The notes under the pieces: generated by a model
The model's database searches: none
What the model was told of the DNA's origin: nothing
Seen by the model: only the letters and a program-made list of their open reading frames with translations
Assembly (NCBI GenBank): GCA_003452655.1
Contig: DMNR01000421.1
Span: 18,569-33,289, forward strand
From: Actinomycetota bacterium
Lineage (GTDB): Bacteria > Actinomycetota > Actinomycetes > S36-B12 > UBA10799
DNA: 14,721 nucleotides
Direction: 5' to 3'
Shown: positions 1-7,089 of the stretch, one piece after another
Layout of the letters: the number at the start of each line of letters is the position of its first letter
Position numbering within the stretch: position 1 is the first letter of the stretch
Made by a program: the position numbers and the translations under genes

Positions 1-293
1 TGGAGCACGACCAGAATTGCTAGCAGCGTTCGACTGACACGGCTTCCCTTGAGAAACCGAAGCCACAGCACGAACATGAGGACGGCGAAGATCAACCCAA
101 CGATCCCAATCGTCAGCAACACCGACCTCGATGCTCCAACGTCGGCCCTCGCCATTGCATTGCCACTAGCGGCAATCGCGGCGACGCTCGTGAGCAGACC
201 CAAGATCGAGAGGATCATCCCCATGATCGCCACGAGGGTGACGTTCCATGGGCGGCTGGGCGCAGCAAGCGCTGGTGGGGCTTCAGTTGCCAT
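1..293 (-). CDS. Small membrane protein, 5' part only (runs off left edge)
   Basis: Reading the minus strand from an ATG at 291-293 gives an uninterrupted frame of 97 codons to the window edge, so the C-terminus is missing. The product starts with a polar, Pro/Ala-rich stretch (MATEAPPALAAPSRPWN), followed by a strongly hydrophobic segment at about residues 18-42, a short polar loop with Arg and Asp, a second hydrophobic segment at about 58-80, a basic patch (RFLKGSRVSR) and the start of a third hydrophobic run (TLLAILVVL). This is an integral membrane protein with at least two and probably three or more helices. No catalytic motif is visible and I do not recognise a family. No convincing Shine-Dalgarno precedes the ATG. 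The strongly hydrophobic, stop-free frame makes it much more credible than the opposite-strand frame over the same bases. Function unknown. Confidence 0.65.
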   Translation of the reverse strand, partial: MATEAPPALAAPSRPWNVTLVAIMGMILSILGLLTSVAAIAASGNAMARADVGASRSVLLTIGIVGLIFAVLMFVLWLRFLKGSRVSRTLLAILVVL

Positions 294-400
294 GCGGGAA
301 TTCTATGGTCGGCCACAGGCGGTCGCGCGCCGACGAGGCGATCAGGGACGGCCCGGGTGGACGTTGAAGTTAACGGGCGATGCCATGAAGTCTGCAGTGC

Positions 401-1339
401 CTAACCGTCGTAGGCGGCCTGCAGCGCGGCGATGTCGAACTTCTTCATCGACATGAACGCAGTCATGACCCGCGCGGATCGTTCTGGATCCGAACTGCCC
501 ATGAACTCGCCGAGCTGTTTGGGGACGATCTGCCACGACACCCCAAACCGGTCTTTCAGCCATCCGCACTGTTCCGACTCAGGCACCGCCGACAACAGGT
601 CCCAGTAGTGGTCGACCTCTGCCTGATCGGCACATTCGACCGATAACGAGATGGCTTCGTTGAACGCGAATTGATGATCTTGAGCGCTATCCATGGCAGT
701 GATCCACTGACCAGATAGCGCCGCCTCTCCGAACATGACGTTTCCTTCAACCTCCGGGCTCATTCCTCCGGGCCACAAAACGATCGTCCCGAGACGCGAG
801 TCAGGGAAGACCTCCGAGTAGTACGTCAACGCTTCTTGAGCCTTGCCGCACACATCACCAACGAAGAGCAGCGACGGGATGAAGTGCGGGCGTAGCTCAC
901 CGTCTGGGTTGGTGAGGATGAGCTGCCACGAGACTCCGAAGCGGTCCTCCACCCAGCCGTACAATCTGGAGAACGGATACTCACCGAGCGGCATCATGAT
1001 CTTGCCGCCCTCGGAAAGCTGCGTCCACAGCGTTTCGAGGTTCTCGCTTGCATTCGAATCCACGGACGGGTCGAAGTTGAGCATGAACGAGATCGATGGA
1101 TTCAGTTTGAAGAGCGGTCCCCCGTCAAGCGCCTGGAATGAGTAACCGTCGAGTTCAAAGACCGCCGTAATAACCTTGCCACCCATTCCTGCCATCGGGC
1201 CCTCTTCAACACCATCGGGATATCGCTGGATGTGATTGATCTTTGAGTTCGGGAAGACACTCGTGTAGAAGGTGATCGCGTCTTCACAGTTGGAGTCGAA
1301 CCAGAGGCATGGGGTGATCTTTTGTGAGGTCGTTGGCAT
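401..1339 (-). CDS. Tandem PhnB-like VOC-superfamily protein
   Basis: The 312-residue product contains two copies of the PhnB/3-demethylubiquinone-methyltransferase-like vicinal-oxygen-chelate fold. Copy one covers about residues 6-145 (start ITPCLWFDSNCEDAITFY, end GWVEDRFGVSWQLI). Copy two covers about 152-275 (RPHFIPSLLFVG, then EALTYYSEVFPDS, ending CGWLKDRFGVSWQIV). The repeated D-RFGVSWQ strand near each copy's end shows internal duplication. PhnB-like proteins are soluble and most have no proven reaction. The classic metal-binding His/Glu set is not obvious, so catalysis cannot be assigned. The tail (VMTAFMSMKKFDIAALQAAYDG) is typical of the family's C-terminal helix. The start is ATG at 1337-1339, just downstream of a short palindrome (CGGCA-AGCC-TGCCG, 1341-1354) that leaves little room for a ribosome site. 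It diverges from the potassium-channel gene, with which it shares a 117-bp spacer. Confidence 0.88.
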   Translation of the reverse strand: MPTTSQKITPCLWFDSNCEDAITFYTSVFPNSKINHIQRYPDGVEEGPMAGMGGKVITAVFELDGYSFQALDGGPLFKLNPSISFMLNFDPSVDSNASENLETLWTQLSEGGKIMMPLGEYPFSRLYGWVEDRFGVSWQLILTNPDGELRPHFIPSLLFVGDVCGKAQEALTYYSEVFPDSRLGTIVLWPGGMSPEVEGNVMFGEAALSGQWITAMDSAQDHQFAFNEAISLSVECADQAEVDHYWDLLSAVPESEQCGWLKDRFGVSWQIVPKQLGEFMGSSDPERSARVMTAFMSMKKFDIAALQAAYDG

Positions 1340-1456
1340 CCGGCAAGCCTGCCGTGCCGAACGGCCGATGTCTAGCGCCAGGTGAAGTCTGGCTCGTGTG
1401 AGCGATGCTCGGCCACGTTCATCGCACCCTCAAATATGCAGACCCTTGCCCGGTAG

Positions 1457-2209
1457 ATGACGCTGGAGTTGAGAGACAAGCCGCCGAGGCTGCACGATCT
1501 CCGGGTGACCAACGCAGCGGCAAATGACCCGACCTTCAAGGGCGAACCTGTCAATGAAGACAGCAGGCAAGCGTGGCGAAGCAACTTCGGGTTTCGCTAC
1601 TACCGATTGTCCGAGTTTCCTAGCTTCCTACTGGCAGTGGTGTACTTCGGGGCCTTCATCATTCTCCTCGACCCCAACACTGCGAACCAAGATCGGGCCA
1701 TCGCGCGCCATGTTCTGAACATCGTGTGGATCATCTTGATCATTGACTTCGCCATCCGGATCATATCGATCCGCAAGCGTGTGACATTTCTGCGTCAAAA
1801 CTGGATGCTCGCGGTCGCGTTGATCTTTCCGCCGCTACGAATCCTCCTGTTGGCTCACGCCATCAGGTTGATGAACACCCGGGCCAAGGGCACGATCGGA
1901 CACCGGGTCGGGCTGTACACGCTGTTTCTGACGACGTTGGTCGTTTTGATCGGATCCGTCTTGGTCGTCTCCTTTGAGGCTACGTCCCCTAAAGCAAACA
2001 TCACGTCGCTTGGGGATTCGCTGTGGTGGGCGATGGAGACGATTAGCACGGTCGGGTACGGGGACTTCTACCCCGTCACCGTTCCCGGACGCGTCATCGC
2101 GGTTCTGCTCTTCATCAATGGGATCGGCCTGTTGTCAGTCGTCACAGCGCAGCTAGCATCCAAGGTCGTGAAGTCCGCCGCCGCTGAAAAAACTCCGGAC
2201 GCGACCTGA
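1457..2209 (+). CDS. Potassium channel, TVGYGD selectivity filter
   Basis: The 250-residue membrane protein has a canonical K+ selectivity filter TVGYGD at residues 198-203, preceded by a pore helix (SLGDSLWWAMETIS). Hydrophobic segments lie at about 57-72, 87-102, 117-133, 151-173 and 212-233, and the last two flank the pore as in the S5-pore-S6 unit. Upstream helices resemble a reduced voltage-sensor module; the basic positions (RIISIRKRVTFLR and PLRILLLAHAIRLMN) are too few for a confident voltage-gated call. There is no C-terminal RCK/TrkA-N domain: the protein stops about 17 residues after the last helix. Channels of this kind form tetramers in the cytoplasmic membrane and pass K+ down its gradient. 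The ATG at 1457 has only a poor ribosome-binding site, so the first 40 or so polar residues may not all be translated. It is divergent from the PhnB-like gene and appears monocistronic. Confidence 0.9.
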   Translation: MTLELRDKPPRLHDLRVTNAAANDPTFKGEPVNEDSRQAWRSNFGFRYYRLSEFPSFLLAVVYFGAFIILLDPNTANQDRAIARHVLNIVWIILIIDFAIRIISIRKRVTFLRQNWMLAVALIFPPLRILLLAHAIRLMNTRAKGTIGHRVGLYTLFLTTLVVLIGSVLVVSFEATSPKANITSLGDSLWWAMETISTVGYGDFYPVTVPGRVIAVLLFINGIGLLSVVTAQLASKVVKSAAAEKTPDAT

Positions 2210-2315
2210 CAGAACGAGCCGGTGTGCCACGCGGACTCGGCGTCGACCGCAGGTAGTGTCACACGAGAAGAGAACACTTGGGCGGGCAAGTTGATGATCA
2301 AGGAAGTGCGACGCG

Positions 2316-2840
2316 ATGGTTGAGAAGTCTCTGCAGGAACGGCTGGACGAGGTGTTCGGCGATCACATGGCCGCCGAGACCGCTGGCGATCTTGAGAGCA
2401 CGTTGGCGACCATGGCGCCTAACCCTCACATCGTCAATGTCCCGACAATGATCGGCGGCCAGGGTGCCGACGGGGTGCGCAGCTTTTATGCGAATCGACT
2501 CATCGGGCAGTTCTTTCCTCCGGACGTTGAGTTCGAGACCATCTCGCGCACATACAGCGAAGAACGACTCGTGGATGAGCTCATCATTAGCTTCACCCAC
2601 ACGACACGGATCGATTGGATGCTGCCCGGGCTAGAACCAACTGGCAAACGGGTCGAGGCCGTTTTCGTGGTGATCGTCGGAATCGACGACGGCAAGGTGT
2701 CCTACGAGCACATCAATTGGGACCAGGCCAATGTTCTCGTGCAACTTGGCCTGATCGACCCCACCGGACTTCCGCTGGTTGGTGCCGGTGCCGCCGCGAA
2801 GCTTCGTGACCCAAGCATCGCCGACCCGTTCTTCGGCTGA
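2316..2840 (+). CDS. NTF2/SnoaL-like protein
   Basis: The 174-residue product resembles the SnoaL-like/NTF2-like alpha+beta cone fold. An N-terminal helix with the family's typical opening (ERLDEVFGDHMAAETAGDLESTLATMAPNP) is followed by strands such as HIVNVPTMIGGQGADGVRSFY, LVDELIISFTHTT, KRVEAVFVVIVGIDDGKVSYEHINWDQANVLVQLGLID and a Pro/Gly/Ala-rich tail. The family includes polyketide cyclases, isomerases and many proteins of unknown activity; members hold small hydrophobic ligands in the cone pocket. The sequence alone does not show the substrate, so only the fold is claimed. The ATG at 2316 is supported by an AAGGAAG ribosome site about 9 nt upstream. The gene follows the potassium channel on the same strand with a 106-bp gap, so separate transcription is plausible. 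Its stop lies 22 bp from the stop of the convergent lipoprotein gene, and no terminator hairpin is visible between them. Confidence 0.82.
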   Translation: MVEKSLQERLDEVFGDHMAAETAGDLESTLATMAPNPHIVNVPTMIGGQGADGVRSFYANRLIGQFFPPDVEFETISRTYSEERLVDELIISFTHTTRIDWMLPGLEPTGKRVEAVFVVIVGIDDGKVSYEHINWDQANVLVQLGLIDPTGLPLVGAGAAAKLRDPSIADPFFG

Positions 2841-2862
2841 GTTTGGCGATCGCGAGCGCTGC

Positions 2863-4356
2863 CTACTTGGTCTGCACGTCCACCGGTGGCGCCGATGCCG
2901 GTCCCGTTCCAGCACCATTCGTTGCCGTAACGGTCACGTTGTAACGCGGCCCAGGATTGCCGACCTGGATCTTGCACGTCAGAGTCGTTCCATTGGGCGT
3001 TGTGCAACTGAGGTCCGGCGTCTTGGCGTTGTTGTCGGTGGCTGTTGCCGTGTAGCGAACGATCGCCGATCCACCCTGGTTTGCTGGCGCCTGCCACGTC
3101 ACCGTGATGATGTCCGTCTTGTTGTTGAACAGGGCCGTGACGGCCTGTGGAGCCGTCGGCAGGTTGCCCGATACGTAAGTGAAACCTTGCGGCAGCGTTC
3201 CCGTGGCACCACTCGGGTTCTTGACCGTGACGTCGACCAGACCTGCTTTACCAGCCTGCGTCTTGCAGATGATCTGCGTCGGGGACTGAACCGCTTCCGA
3301 CGCGCAATCGGAGCCGCCGAGCGACACCTGCGCGCCTGCCACGAAGCCACTGCCTGTCACAGTCACCTGCGTGCCGCCGGAGTCAGGGCCGCTGTTGGGG
3401 TTGATGCCCGTCACGGTCACCGTCTCGACACATTGGTTCGGCTGATCAACCGCTTGCACGTTGCCAGGATTGGTCCAGTCCGAGACGAAGACGGTCTGAC
3501 CGCAGGTCGCCGCCGCAATTCCGAACGCCGACTTGAAGCCGTCCGTCCATTTCTCGATTGCCGAGCCATCCTTGGTGTTCAGGACTAGGACGCCAGATGG
3601 GTTAACAGTCACGACGTAGAGGCGATCGCCATTCTTCGACAGCGCGAGATAACCGGGCGTCGTAGCACCGAGGGACGCTAAGTCCCATGACGTGATCTCG
3701 CTGCCGTCGGCGGCGTTAAGCACTGCGATCCGATTGGCTCCCTCAAAGGAGACATAGACTTGCTTGCCATCTGGCGATACCGCAGCGGCTCGCGGCCTCG
3801 AGCCCTTCTTGAAGTCCCAGGTCTTCTGGAGAGTCCCGTTCGAAGCGGTTCGCACGGTCAACTTGTCAGCACCTGTGCCCGCGGATGCATTCTGCGGGAC
3901 GTACATGGTTGCGCCGTCGGGAGACAGCGCAATACCAGCGGGGGCAGTCCCCGAGCCAACGGACCAAGACCCTAGATTCGCGCCAGTTTCAGGCTTCTTC
4001 TTGAGGACCGTTCCAGCAGTTCGGTTCGACATGTAGATCGTCGAACCGTCTGGGGATGCGGCAATTCCGAGAGGTACCGTCACACCGGAATTCCACGAAC
4101 CAGCCTTCGAGTAGTCAGCCGCATTGATGAGCACGACGGTCCCGTCGTTCTGCGCCACATACAGGGTCTTGCCGTCTGGGGCCGTTGCCAAAACCTGCGG
4201 GAGGTCAAAGCCAGAGATCGTCTTTGACACCGGCGCCGATGACTGGCCCGCGCCCTGACTCACATCGTTTGTTGTCGACGCGCAGGATGACACCACCAAT
4301 GCTGCCGATGCGATCGCGGCAACAGACAACAGGCGAACTCGCGGACTACGACTCAC
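2863..4356 (-). CDS. Surface lipoprotein: YncE-like beta-propeller, IPT/TIG and FN3 domains
   Basis: The 497-residue product starts with a lipoprotein signal peptide (MSRSPRVRLLSVAAIASAAL, then a VSSC lipobox with Cys25). Residues about 46-308 carry YVTN/YncE-type propeller repeats, recognisable as recurring A/SPDGxxxYV motifs (APDGKTLYV, SPDGSTIYM, SPDGATMYV, SPDGKQVYV, SKNGDRLYV), about six blades. About 311-395 is an IPT/TIG Ig-like domain (TGINPNSGPDSGGTQVTVTG, ending LPQGFTYV) with a Cys pair. About 398-497 is a fibronectin type III domain (TAPQAVTALFN, then ITVTWQAPANQGGSAIVRY, ending GTGPASAPPVDV). This architecture suits an exported, membrane-anchored binding or adhesive protein; no lactonase residues are proven. 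The start is GTG at 4354-4356 because GAGGAG lies 6-7 nt upstream and the signal peptide begins exactly there. An open frame continues upstream to 4557 but its arginine-rich translation does not fit a leader. It diverges from the SOS-controlled HNH gene. Confidence 0.9.
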   Translation of the reverse strand: MSRSPRVRLLSVAAIASAALVVSSCASTTNDVSQGAGQSSAPVSKTISGFDLPQVLATAPDGKTLYVAQNDGTVVLINAADYSKAGSWNSGVTVPLGIAASPDGSTIYMSNRTAGTVLKKKPETGANLGSWSVGSGTAPAGIALSPDGATMYVPQNASAGTGADKLTVRTASNGTLQKTWDFKKGSRPRAAAVSPDGKQVYVSFEGANRIAVLNAADGSEITSWDLASLGATTPGYLALSKNGDRLYVVTVNPSGVLVLNTKDGSAIEKWTDGFKSAFGIAAATCGQTVFVSDWTNPGNVQAVDQPNQCVETVTVTGINPNSGPDSGGTQVTVTGSGFVAGAQVSLGGSDCASEAVQSPTQIICKTQAGKAGLVDVTVKNPSGATGTLPQGFTYVSGNLPTAPQAVTALFNNKTDIITVTWQAPANQGGSAIVRYTATATDNNAKTPDLSCTTPNGTTLTCKIQVGNPGPRYNVTVTATNGAGTGPASAPPVDVQTK

Positions 4357-4385
4357 AGCTACTCCTCGTTCGACGGACCGCCGCG

Positions 4386-4415
4386 AAATTAGCAGGTTCG
4401 GGCGCGTCCTTGCAG
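4386..4415 (-). promoter_or_regulatory. Possible promoter of the propeller lipoprotein gene
   Basis: On the minus strand a TAATTT -10-like hexamer (4386-4391) lies 30 bp upstream of the GTG start, with TGCAAG 17 bp further upstream. The -10 fits the TANNNT pattern, but the -35 element is poor. The geometry would give a leader of about 25 nt that includes the GAGGAG ribosome site. The spacing, rather than strong consensus, is the main support. Confidence 0.3.
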
Positions 4416-4514
4416 ATCGAAGATCACGGATGGTCGCATGACGGTGGGCACACTTCGACTGAGTGAATCTGCTGTTTGAATGGCGTGATCGGAAACGAGA
4501 CCTGCGCGAAAGGT

Positions 4515-4530
4515 TCGAACACCTGTTCGA
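4515..4530. promoter_or_regulatory. LexA-binding SOS box
   Basis: The sequence TCGAACACCTGTTCGA has two perfect 6-bp inverted arms, TCGAAC and GTTCGA, separated by four bases. It equals the established mycobacterial/actinobacterial SOS-box consensus TCGAAC-N4-GTTCGA at every defined position. It ends 9 bp before the -10 box of the HNH endonuclease gene and covers the place where RNA polymerase would contact a -35 element, so bound LexA should block transcription. Its distance from the divergent lipoprotein start (about 160 bp) makes control of that gene less likely. LexA itself is not encoded in the window. Confidence 0.9.
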
Positions 4531-4539
4531 TTCTTTCGC

Positions 4540-4552
4540 TATACTCTCACTA
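4540..4552 (+). promoter_or_regulatory. -10 box of the HNH gene, predicted leaderless start
   Basis: TATACT at 4540-4545 is a near-consensus -10 hexamer. The A of the ATG start lies at 4552, seven bases after the hexamer, where transcription normally begins. No Shine-Dalgarno sequence precedes the ATG. Together these point to a leaderless mRNA, a common arrangement in actinobacteria. The -35 region is replaced by the SOS box. Confidence 0.7.
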
Positions 4553-6021
4553 TGCAATCCCAGAGTAGCGGCGGCAGCGAGTGCTCCCGACCGGTCGCCG
4601 TTCCGGTCGGGGCTACACCTGACGCCACCGCTTCACCCTGTATCGAGTCGCTTGCATCGCTGGTCGCTGTAGACCCGTTTGTGTTGCCCGCCGCTGCCCA
4701 GGTCGCACTACTTGTTGATCTGGAGCGCCACTCGGCATGGTTGGAGTCTGTGAAGGCGCGGGCGATGGTTGCCGTCGCGGGGCCCGGCCCCGATTACGAC
4801 TCTGACGGTGATCCCGCTGCCGGGGATGCCGAGTTCGATCGTTGGCATGACCTTGCGGACTCGGATGAGTCGAGGTGCGCCGAGGTCGCTGTGGCACTTC
4901 GGATTTCGTCCGGCGTCGCGCGGCGACGCATCTCATTTTCGCGCGATCTGCATTACAAGCTGCCACAGACCCGGGGTTTGCTTGCTCAGGGAATCTGTTC
5001 TTTCGCGCAGGCAAATGCCATCGCACAGGAGTGTGAACTGCTCTCGATCGGCGACGCGCGGGCGGTGGAATCCCAAGCGCTGACACGTGTCGCAATGCAG
5101 AATCCTGGCCAGAGCCGCCGAAGCGTTCGCCGCGCCATTGCCAGGATTTGCCCGCCCGAACCTGCAGCGGAACTGGAACGCGAGTTCGCCCGCCGGGAGG
5201 TTTCGATGTACTCCGACGGCGGTGTCATGGCAACGATCACTGCCACGCTGCCCGCGCCGGATGCAATCGCAGTTTGGAACGCACTCACTGGTTGCGCCCA
5301 ACGAGACAACCACGAGTCCGACACTCGAACGACAGCCCACCGGCGAGCTGATGCGCTTACCGAATGGGCCCATCGCGAGCTAGGCTCTCCGGATTTTCCG
5401 CAGATGCAAGGCAAGAAACGGCTCGAAACCCAGGTAGTCATCGATTACGACACCCTGATGGGTTTGAACGATGAACCCGGTGAACTCATCGGCTTCGGAT
5501 CCATCCCCGCAATCCTCGCCAGACTGCTCGCGAGTGAGTCCGGGACGTGGAGGAGATTGGTCACCGATCCTGTGACGGGCCATCTGCTGGACTACGGCAC
5601 AACGACCTACACCCCGCCAGCACTTCTTCGCGAGTATGTGATCGCCCGCGATCGCACTTGCCAATTCCCCGGATGTGCCCAACCAGGATGGCGCTGCGAT
5701 CTTGACCACTCGATCCCGTTCACTGCTCATGAGACCGGCGGATCCACGAGCGCCGCGAACATCGTCACCCTGTGTCGACGACACCACCAACTGAAGACAC
5801 ATCACCGATGGCGTTACCGGGTGATCAACAACAGGGGCAAGGTGCAGCAAGGGCTACGGGGTTCTGGTGAACTGCCCAGCCTCATCGAATGGATCAGTCC
5901 TCGAGGCCACAGTTACGAGGTTGAACTCACGCGACAGCTTGACCCGCCCCCAGAAGGCGCCGACAGATCACCCCGCGAATCAACAACACTCGAAACCGCA
6001 CTGGCCTGGGTGCTTGTGTGA
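4552..6021 (+). CDS. DUF222-HNH endonuclease, 13E12-repeat family
   Basis: The 489-residue protein has the two-part layout of the actinobacterial 13E12/DUF222 family. A long helical DUF222 region spans about residues 30-330 (VDLERHSAWLESVKARAMVAVAG, EVAVALRISSGVARRRI, RADALTEWAHREL). The C-terminal HNH nuclease domain spans about 355-425: CQFPGC with Cys370 and Cys375, RCDLDH with Asp385 and His386, Asn403 in AANIVTLC, and Cys408-RRHH. The two Cys pairs should hold a structural zinc, while the His/Asn/His set binds the catalytic metal. All key residues are present, so it appears intact. The family is multicopy in many actinobacteria, including the REP13E12 elements of Mycobacterium tuberculosis, some of which belong to the LexA regulon. 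That fits the SOS box found here. Its biological role (mobile DNA, repair or defence) is unproven. No partner gene follows closely on the same strand. Confidence 0.93.
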   Translation: MQSQSSGGSECSRPVAVPVGATPDATASPCIESLASLVAVDPFVLPAAAQVALLVDLERHSAWLESVKARAMVAVAGPGPDYDSDGDPAAGDAEFDRWHDLADSDESRCAEVAVALRISSGVARRRISFSRDLHYKLPQTRGLLAQGICSFAQANAIAQECELLSIGDARAVESQALTRVAMQNPGQSRRSVRRAIARICPPEPAAELEREFARREVSMYSDGGVMATITATLPAPDAIAVWNALTGCAQRDNHESDTRTTAHRRADALTEWAHRELGSPDFPQMQGKKRLETQVVIDYDTLMGLNDEPGELIGFGSIPAILARLLASESGTWRRLVTDPVTGHLLDYGTTTYTPPALLREYVIARDRTCQFPGCAQPGWRCDLDHSIPFTAHETGGSTSAANIVTLCRRHHQLKTHHRWRYRVINNRGKVQQGLRGSGELPSLIEWISPRGHSYEVELTRQLDPPPEGADRSPRESTTLETALAWVLV

Positions 6022-6471
6022 ACATGGTTGCCTGTGTGGGCCTCTCAACCAGCCTTCTGGAATCAGCCACCAACAAGAACTACGTGTCTCTTGAACAGCG
6101 TCGTGTTAGCACGCCACAGCACGTACTGGTGCTGGTCGTTCCTAGGGCCGAGCGGCGGGAGTAGCGCACGGGGATGATCCATGCCCGCTATTCCCCCACT
6201 CTGGGACGTCATCTCACGAAGATCTTCCGGCCACTGGGCCCGATCGCTCATCAGCTTGTCACCGCGCCGACCTACGTCCCACTCCAATGAGTGCAACTTC
6301 AGCAACCCTCACTTCCTCGTGATGGGGAGTCTGCCCCGGAACCGCAGGCAATTCTGCGCCTTCGTATCGATACAACCGCGCGCGCAGGTTGGTCGACGGT
6401 CAACGCTGGGGATAGCACCAACGAGATACAGATTCACCGACAAACCGGTGACGAGACCGACGAATGGAACG
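6022..6471. other. Gene-poor stretch between the HNH gene and the secreted-protein gene
   Basis: I see no convincing gene here. A short minus-strand frame (6063-6305) and the upstream extension of the secreted-protein frame exist but lack recognisable domains, ribosome sites or signal features. No strong terminator hairpin with a T-run follows the HNH stop. Near the right end there are weak palindromes, for example CACCG-N6-CGGTG at 6436-6451, in what must be the promoter or leader region of the secreted protein. The stretch may contain degraded coding sequence. Confidence 0.5.
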
Positions 6472-6996
6472 ATGAACAAGAACCAACTGAAGGTCGCAGC
6501 CGGAGCCGCGCTAGTGGGGGCCTCAATTGTGGCAGCGGCAGCCCCAAGCTTCGCCACCACGAACGTCAACGAGTCGGCGGTTGGCAGAGCCTCCCGACCA
6601 GCCGATTCGGGGTACGACATCACCTCCGCAGCCGCGTTCATAGCAGTCAACCATTCCGGGTCCGTGATTCTGACTGCCGCCAATGGCGAGCAGTACACGA
6701 TCGGAAACTGCAGAGCCGAACTGACCGGTAGCGGCGCGGTCTTCTCCGGCTGTACCGGCGAAGGCTCGTCGGACTTCTTCGCGGGTCAACCTACGAACGC
6801 TGTCCTAAGCAGTGTGGCGCAGGACGGTCACACCCACGACGGCCAACTTGTGATCTCAAACTCTGATGGCTCAAGCACTCGCATCGTCCTGACGACCGTT
6901 AACTTCCCCACCACCGGCGGACCTGCCAACGGCTGCGTCTTCCTACCGGACTCCACCACCTCCGCCTTCAGTTGCCAAGGCGGCCAAGCCGCATAA
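6472..6996 (+). CDS. Small secreted protein with four cysteines, unknown function
   Basis: The 174-residue product begins with a clear Sec signal peptide: a basic N-terminus MNKNQLK, a hydrophobic core VAAGAALVGASIVAAAA and a likely cleavage site after PSFA (about residue 28). The mature part of about 146 residues is rich in Ser, Thr, Gly and Asn, with no charged catalytic cluster that I recognise. Four cysteines (80, 94, 155, 168) sit in two local pairs, which suggests two disulfide bonds outside the cell. The start at 6472 is chosen because the signal peptide begins there; the 97 codons open upstream are arginine- and proline-rich and lack a leader. The ribosome site (GGAAC just before ATG) is weak. 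The final codons overlap one arm of a 10-bp inverted repeat whose other arm is the tRNA-derived repeat at 7010-7030. Family unknown; probably a cell-surface or exported protein. Confidence 0.75.
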   Translation: MNKNQLKVAAGAALVGASIVAAAAPSFATTNVNESAVGRASRPADSGYDITSAAAFIAVNHSGSVILTAANGEQYTIGNCRAELTGSGAVFSGCTGEGSSDFFAGQPTNAVLSSVAQDGHTHDGQLVISNSDGSSTRIVLTTVNFPTTGGPANGCVFLPDSTTSAFSCQGGQAA

Positions 6997-7021
6997 CCCA
7001 CTTCGGGTGGAGCCGCCTTGG
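6975..7021. repeat. 10-bp inverted repeat at the end of the secreted-protein gene
   Basis: CCAAGGCGGC (6975-6984, inside the last codons) and GCCGCCTTGG (7012-7021) are perfect inverted copies. Between them lies a small hairpin, CCAC-TTCGG-GTGG (6998-7010). Folded in RNA this gives a strong stem at the gene end, but no T-run follows on either strand, so an intrinsic terminator is doubtful. The right arm is part of the tRNA-derived repeat. The left arm therefore also equals the last bases of the tRNA-Thr gene, in the opposite orientation. Confidence 0.6.
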
Positions 7022-7030
7022 AGAGTCGAA
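7010..7030 (-). repeat. 21-bp copy of the tRNA-Thr 3' end (att-like direct repeat, left copy)
   Basis: These 21 bases are identical, in the same orientation, to 8025-8045. On the minus strand they read TTCGACTCTCCAAGGCGGCT plus one base: part of the T-loop, the T-stem 3' arm, the acceptor 3' arm and the discriminator base of tRNA-Thr(CGT). Identity ends abruptly at both sides. Duplication of a tRNA 3' end is the classic mark of site-specific integration by tyrosine-recombinase elements. No integrase is present within the window, so this would be a scar or the edge of a decayed element. Confidence 0.65.
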
Positions 7031-7089
7031 GGGTGAAGTCCCGCTTCGGTGGCCGTTCTGGTTGAGGTAAGAGATTGGGATGCGCTGAT

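Noticed and set aside
49..456. Plus-strand frame of 135 codons
   Set aside because: It lies over the opposite-strand membrane protein start and the PhnB-like gene end. Its translation has no domain or ribosome site, while the minus frame encodes clear transmembrane helices.
1341..1354. Palindrome CGGCA-AGCC-TGCCG next to the PhnB-like start codon
   Set aside because: Only 5-bp arms in a GC-rich spacer; too short to call an operator without conservation data.
1372..1422. Minus-strand 16-codon frame (MNVAEHRSHEPDFTWR) with a GAGGG site, upstream of the PhnB-like gene
   Set aside because: It could be a leader peptide, but it has no run of regulatory codons and no attenuator hairpin, and such short frames with a purine-rich upstream are common by chance.
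2779..3588. Plus-strand frame of 269 codons opposite the propeller lipoprotein
   Set aside because: Arginine-rich shadow of a well-supported gene with signal peptide and three recognised domains on the minus strand.
4357..4557. N-terminal extension of the propeller lipoprotein to a TTG at 4557
   Set aside because: It would place 67 Arg/Ser-rich residues before a lipoprotein signal peptide and overlap the SOS box and HNH start. GTG at 4356 has a strong ribosome site.
6063..6305. Minus-strand frame of 80 codons in the gene-poor stretch
   Set aside because: Some plausible codon use, but no recognisable domain, no ribosome site and uncertain start. It may be a relic, but this is not supported well enough to annotate.
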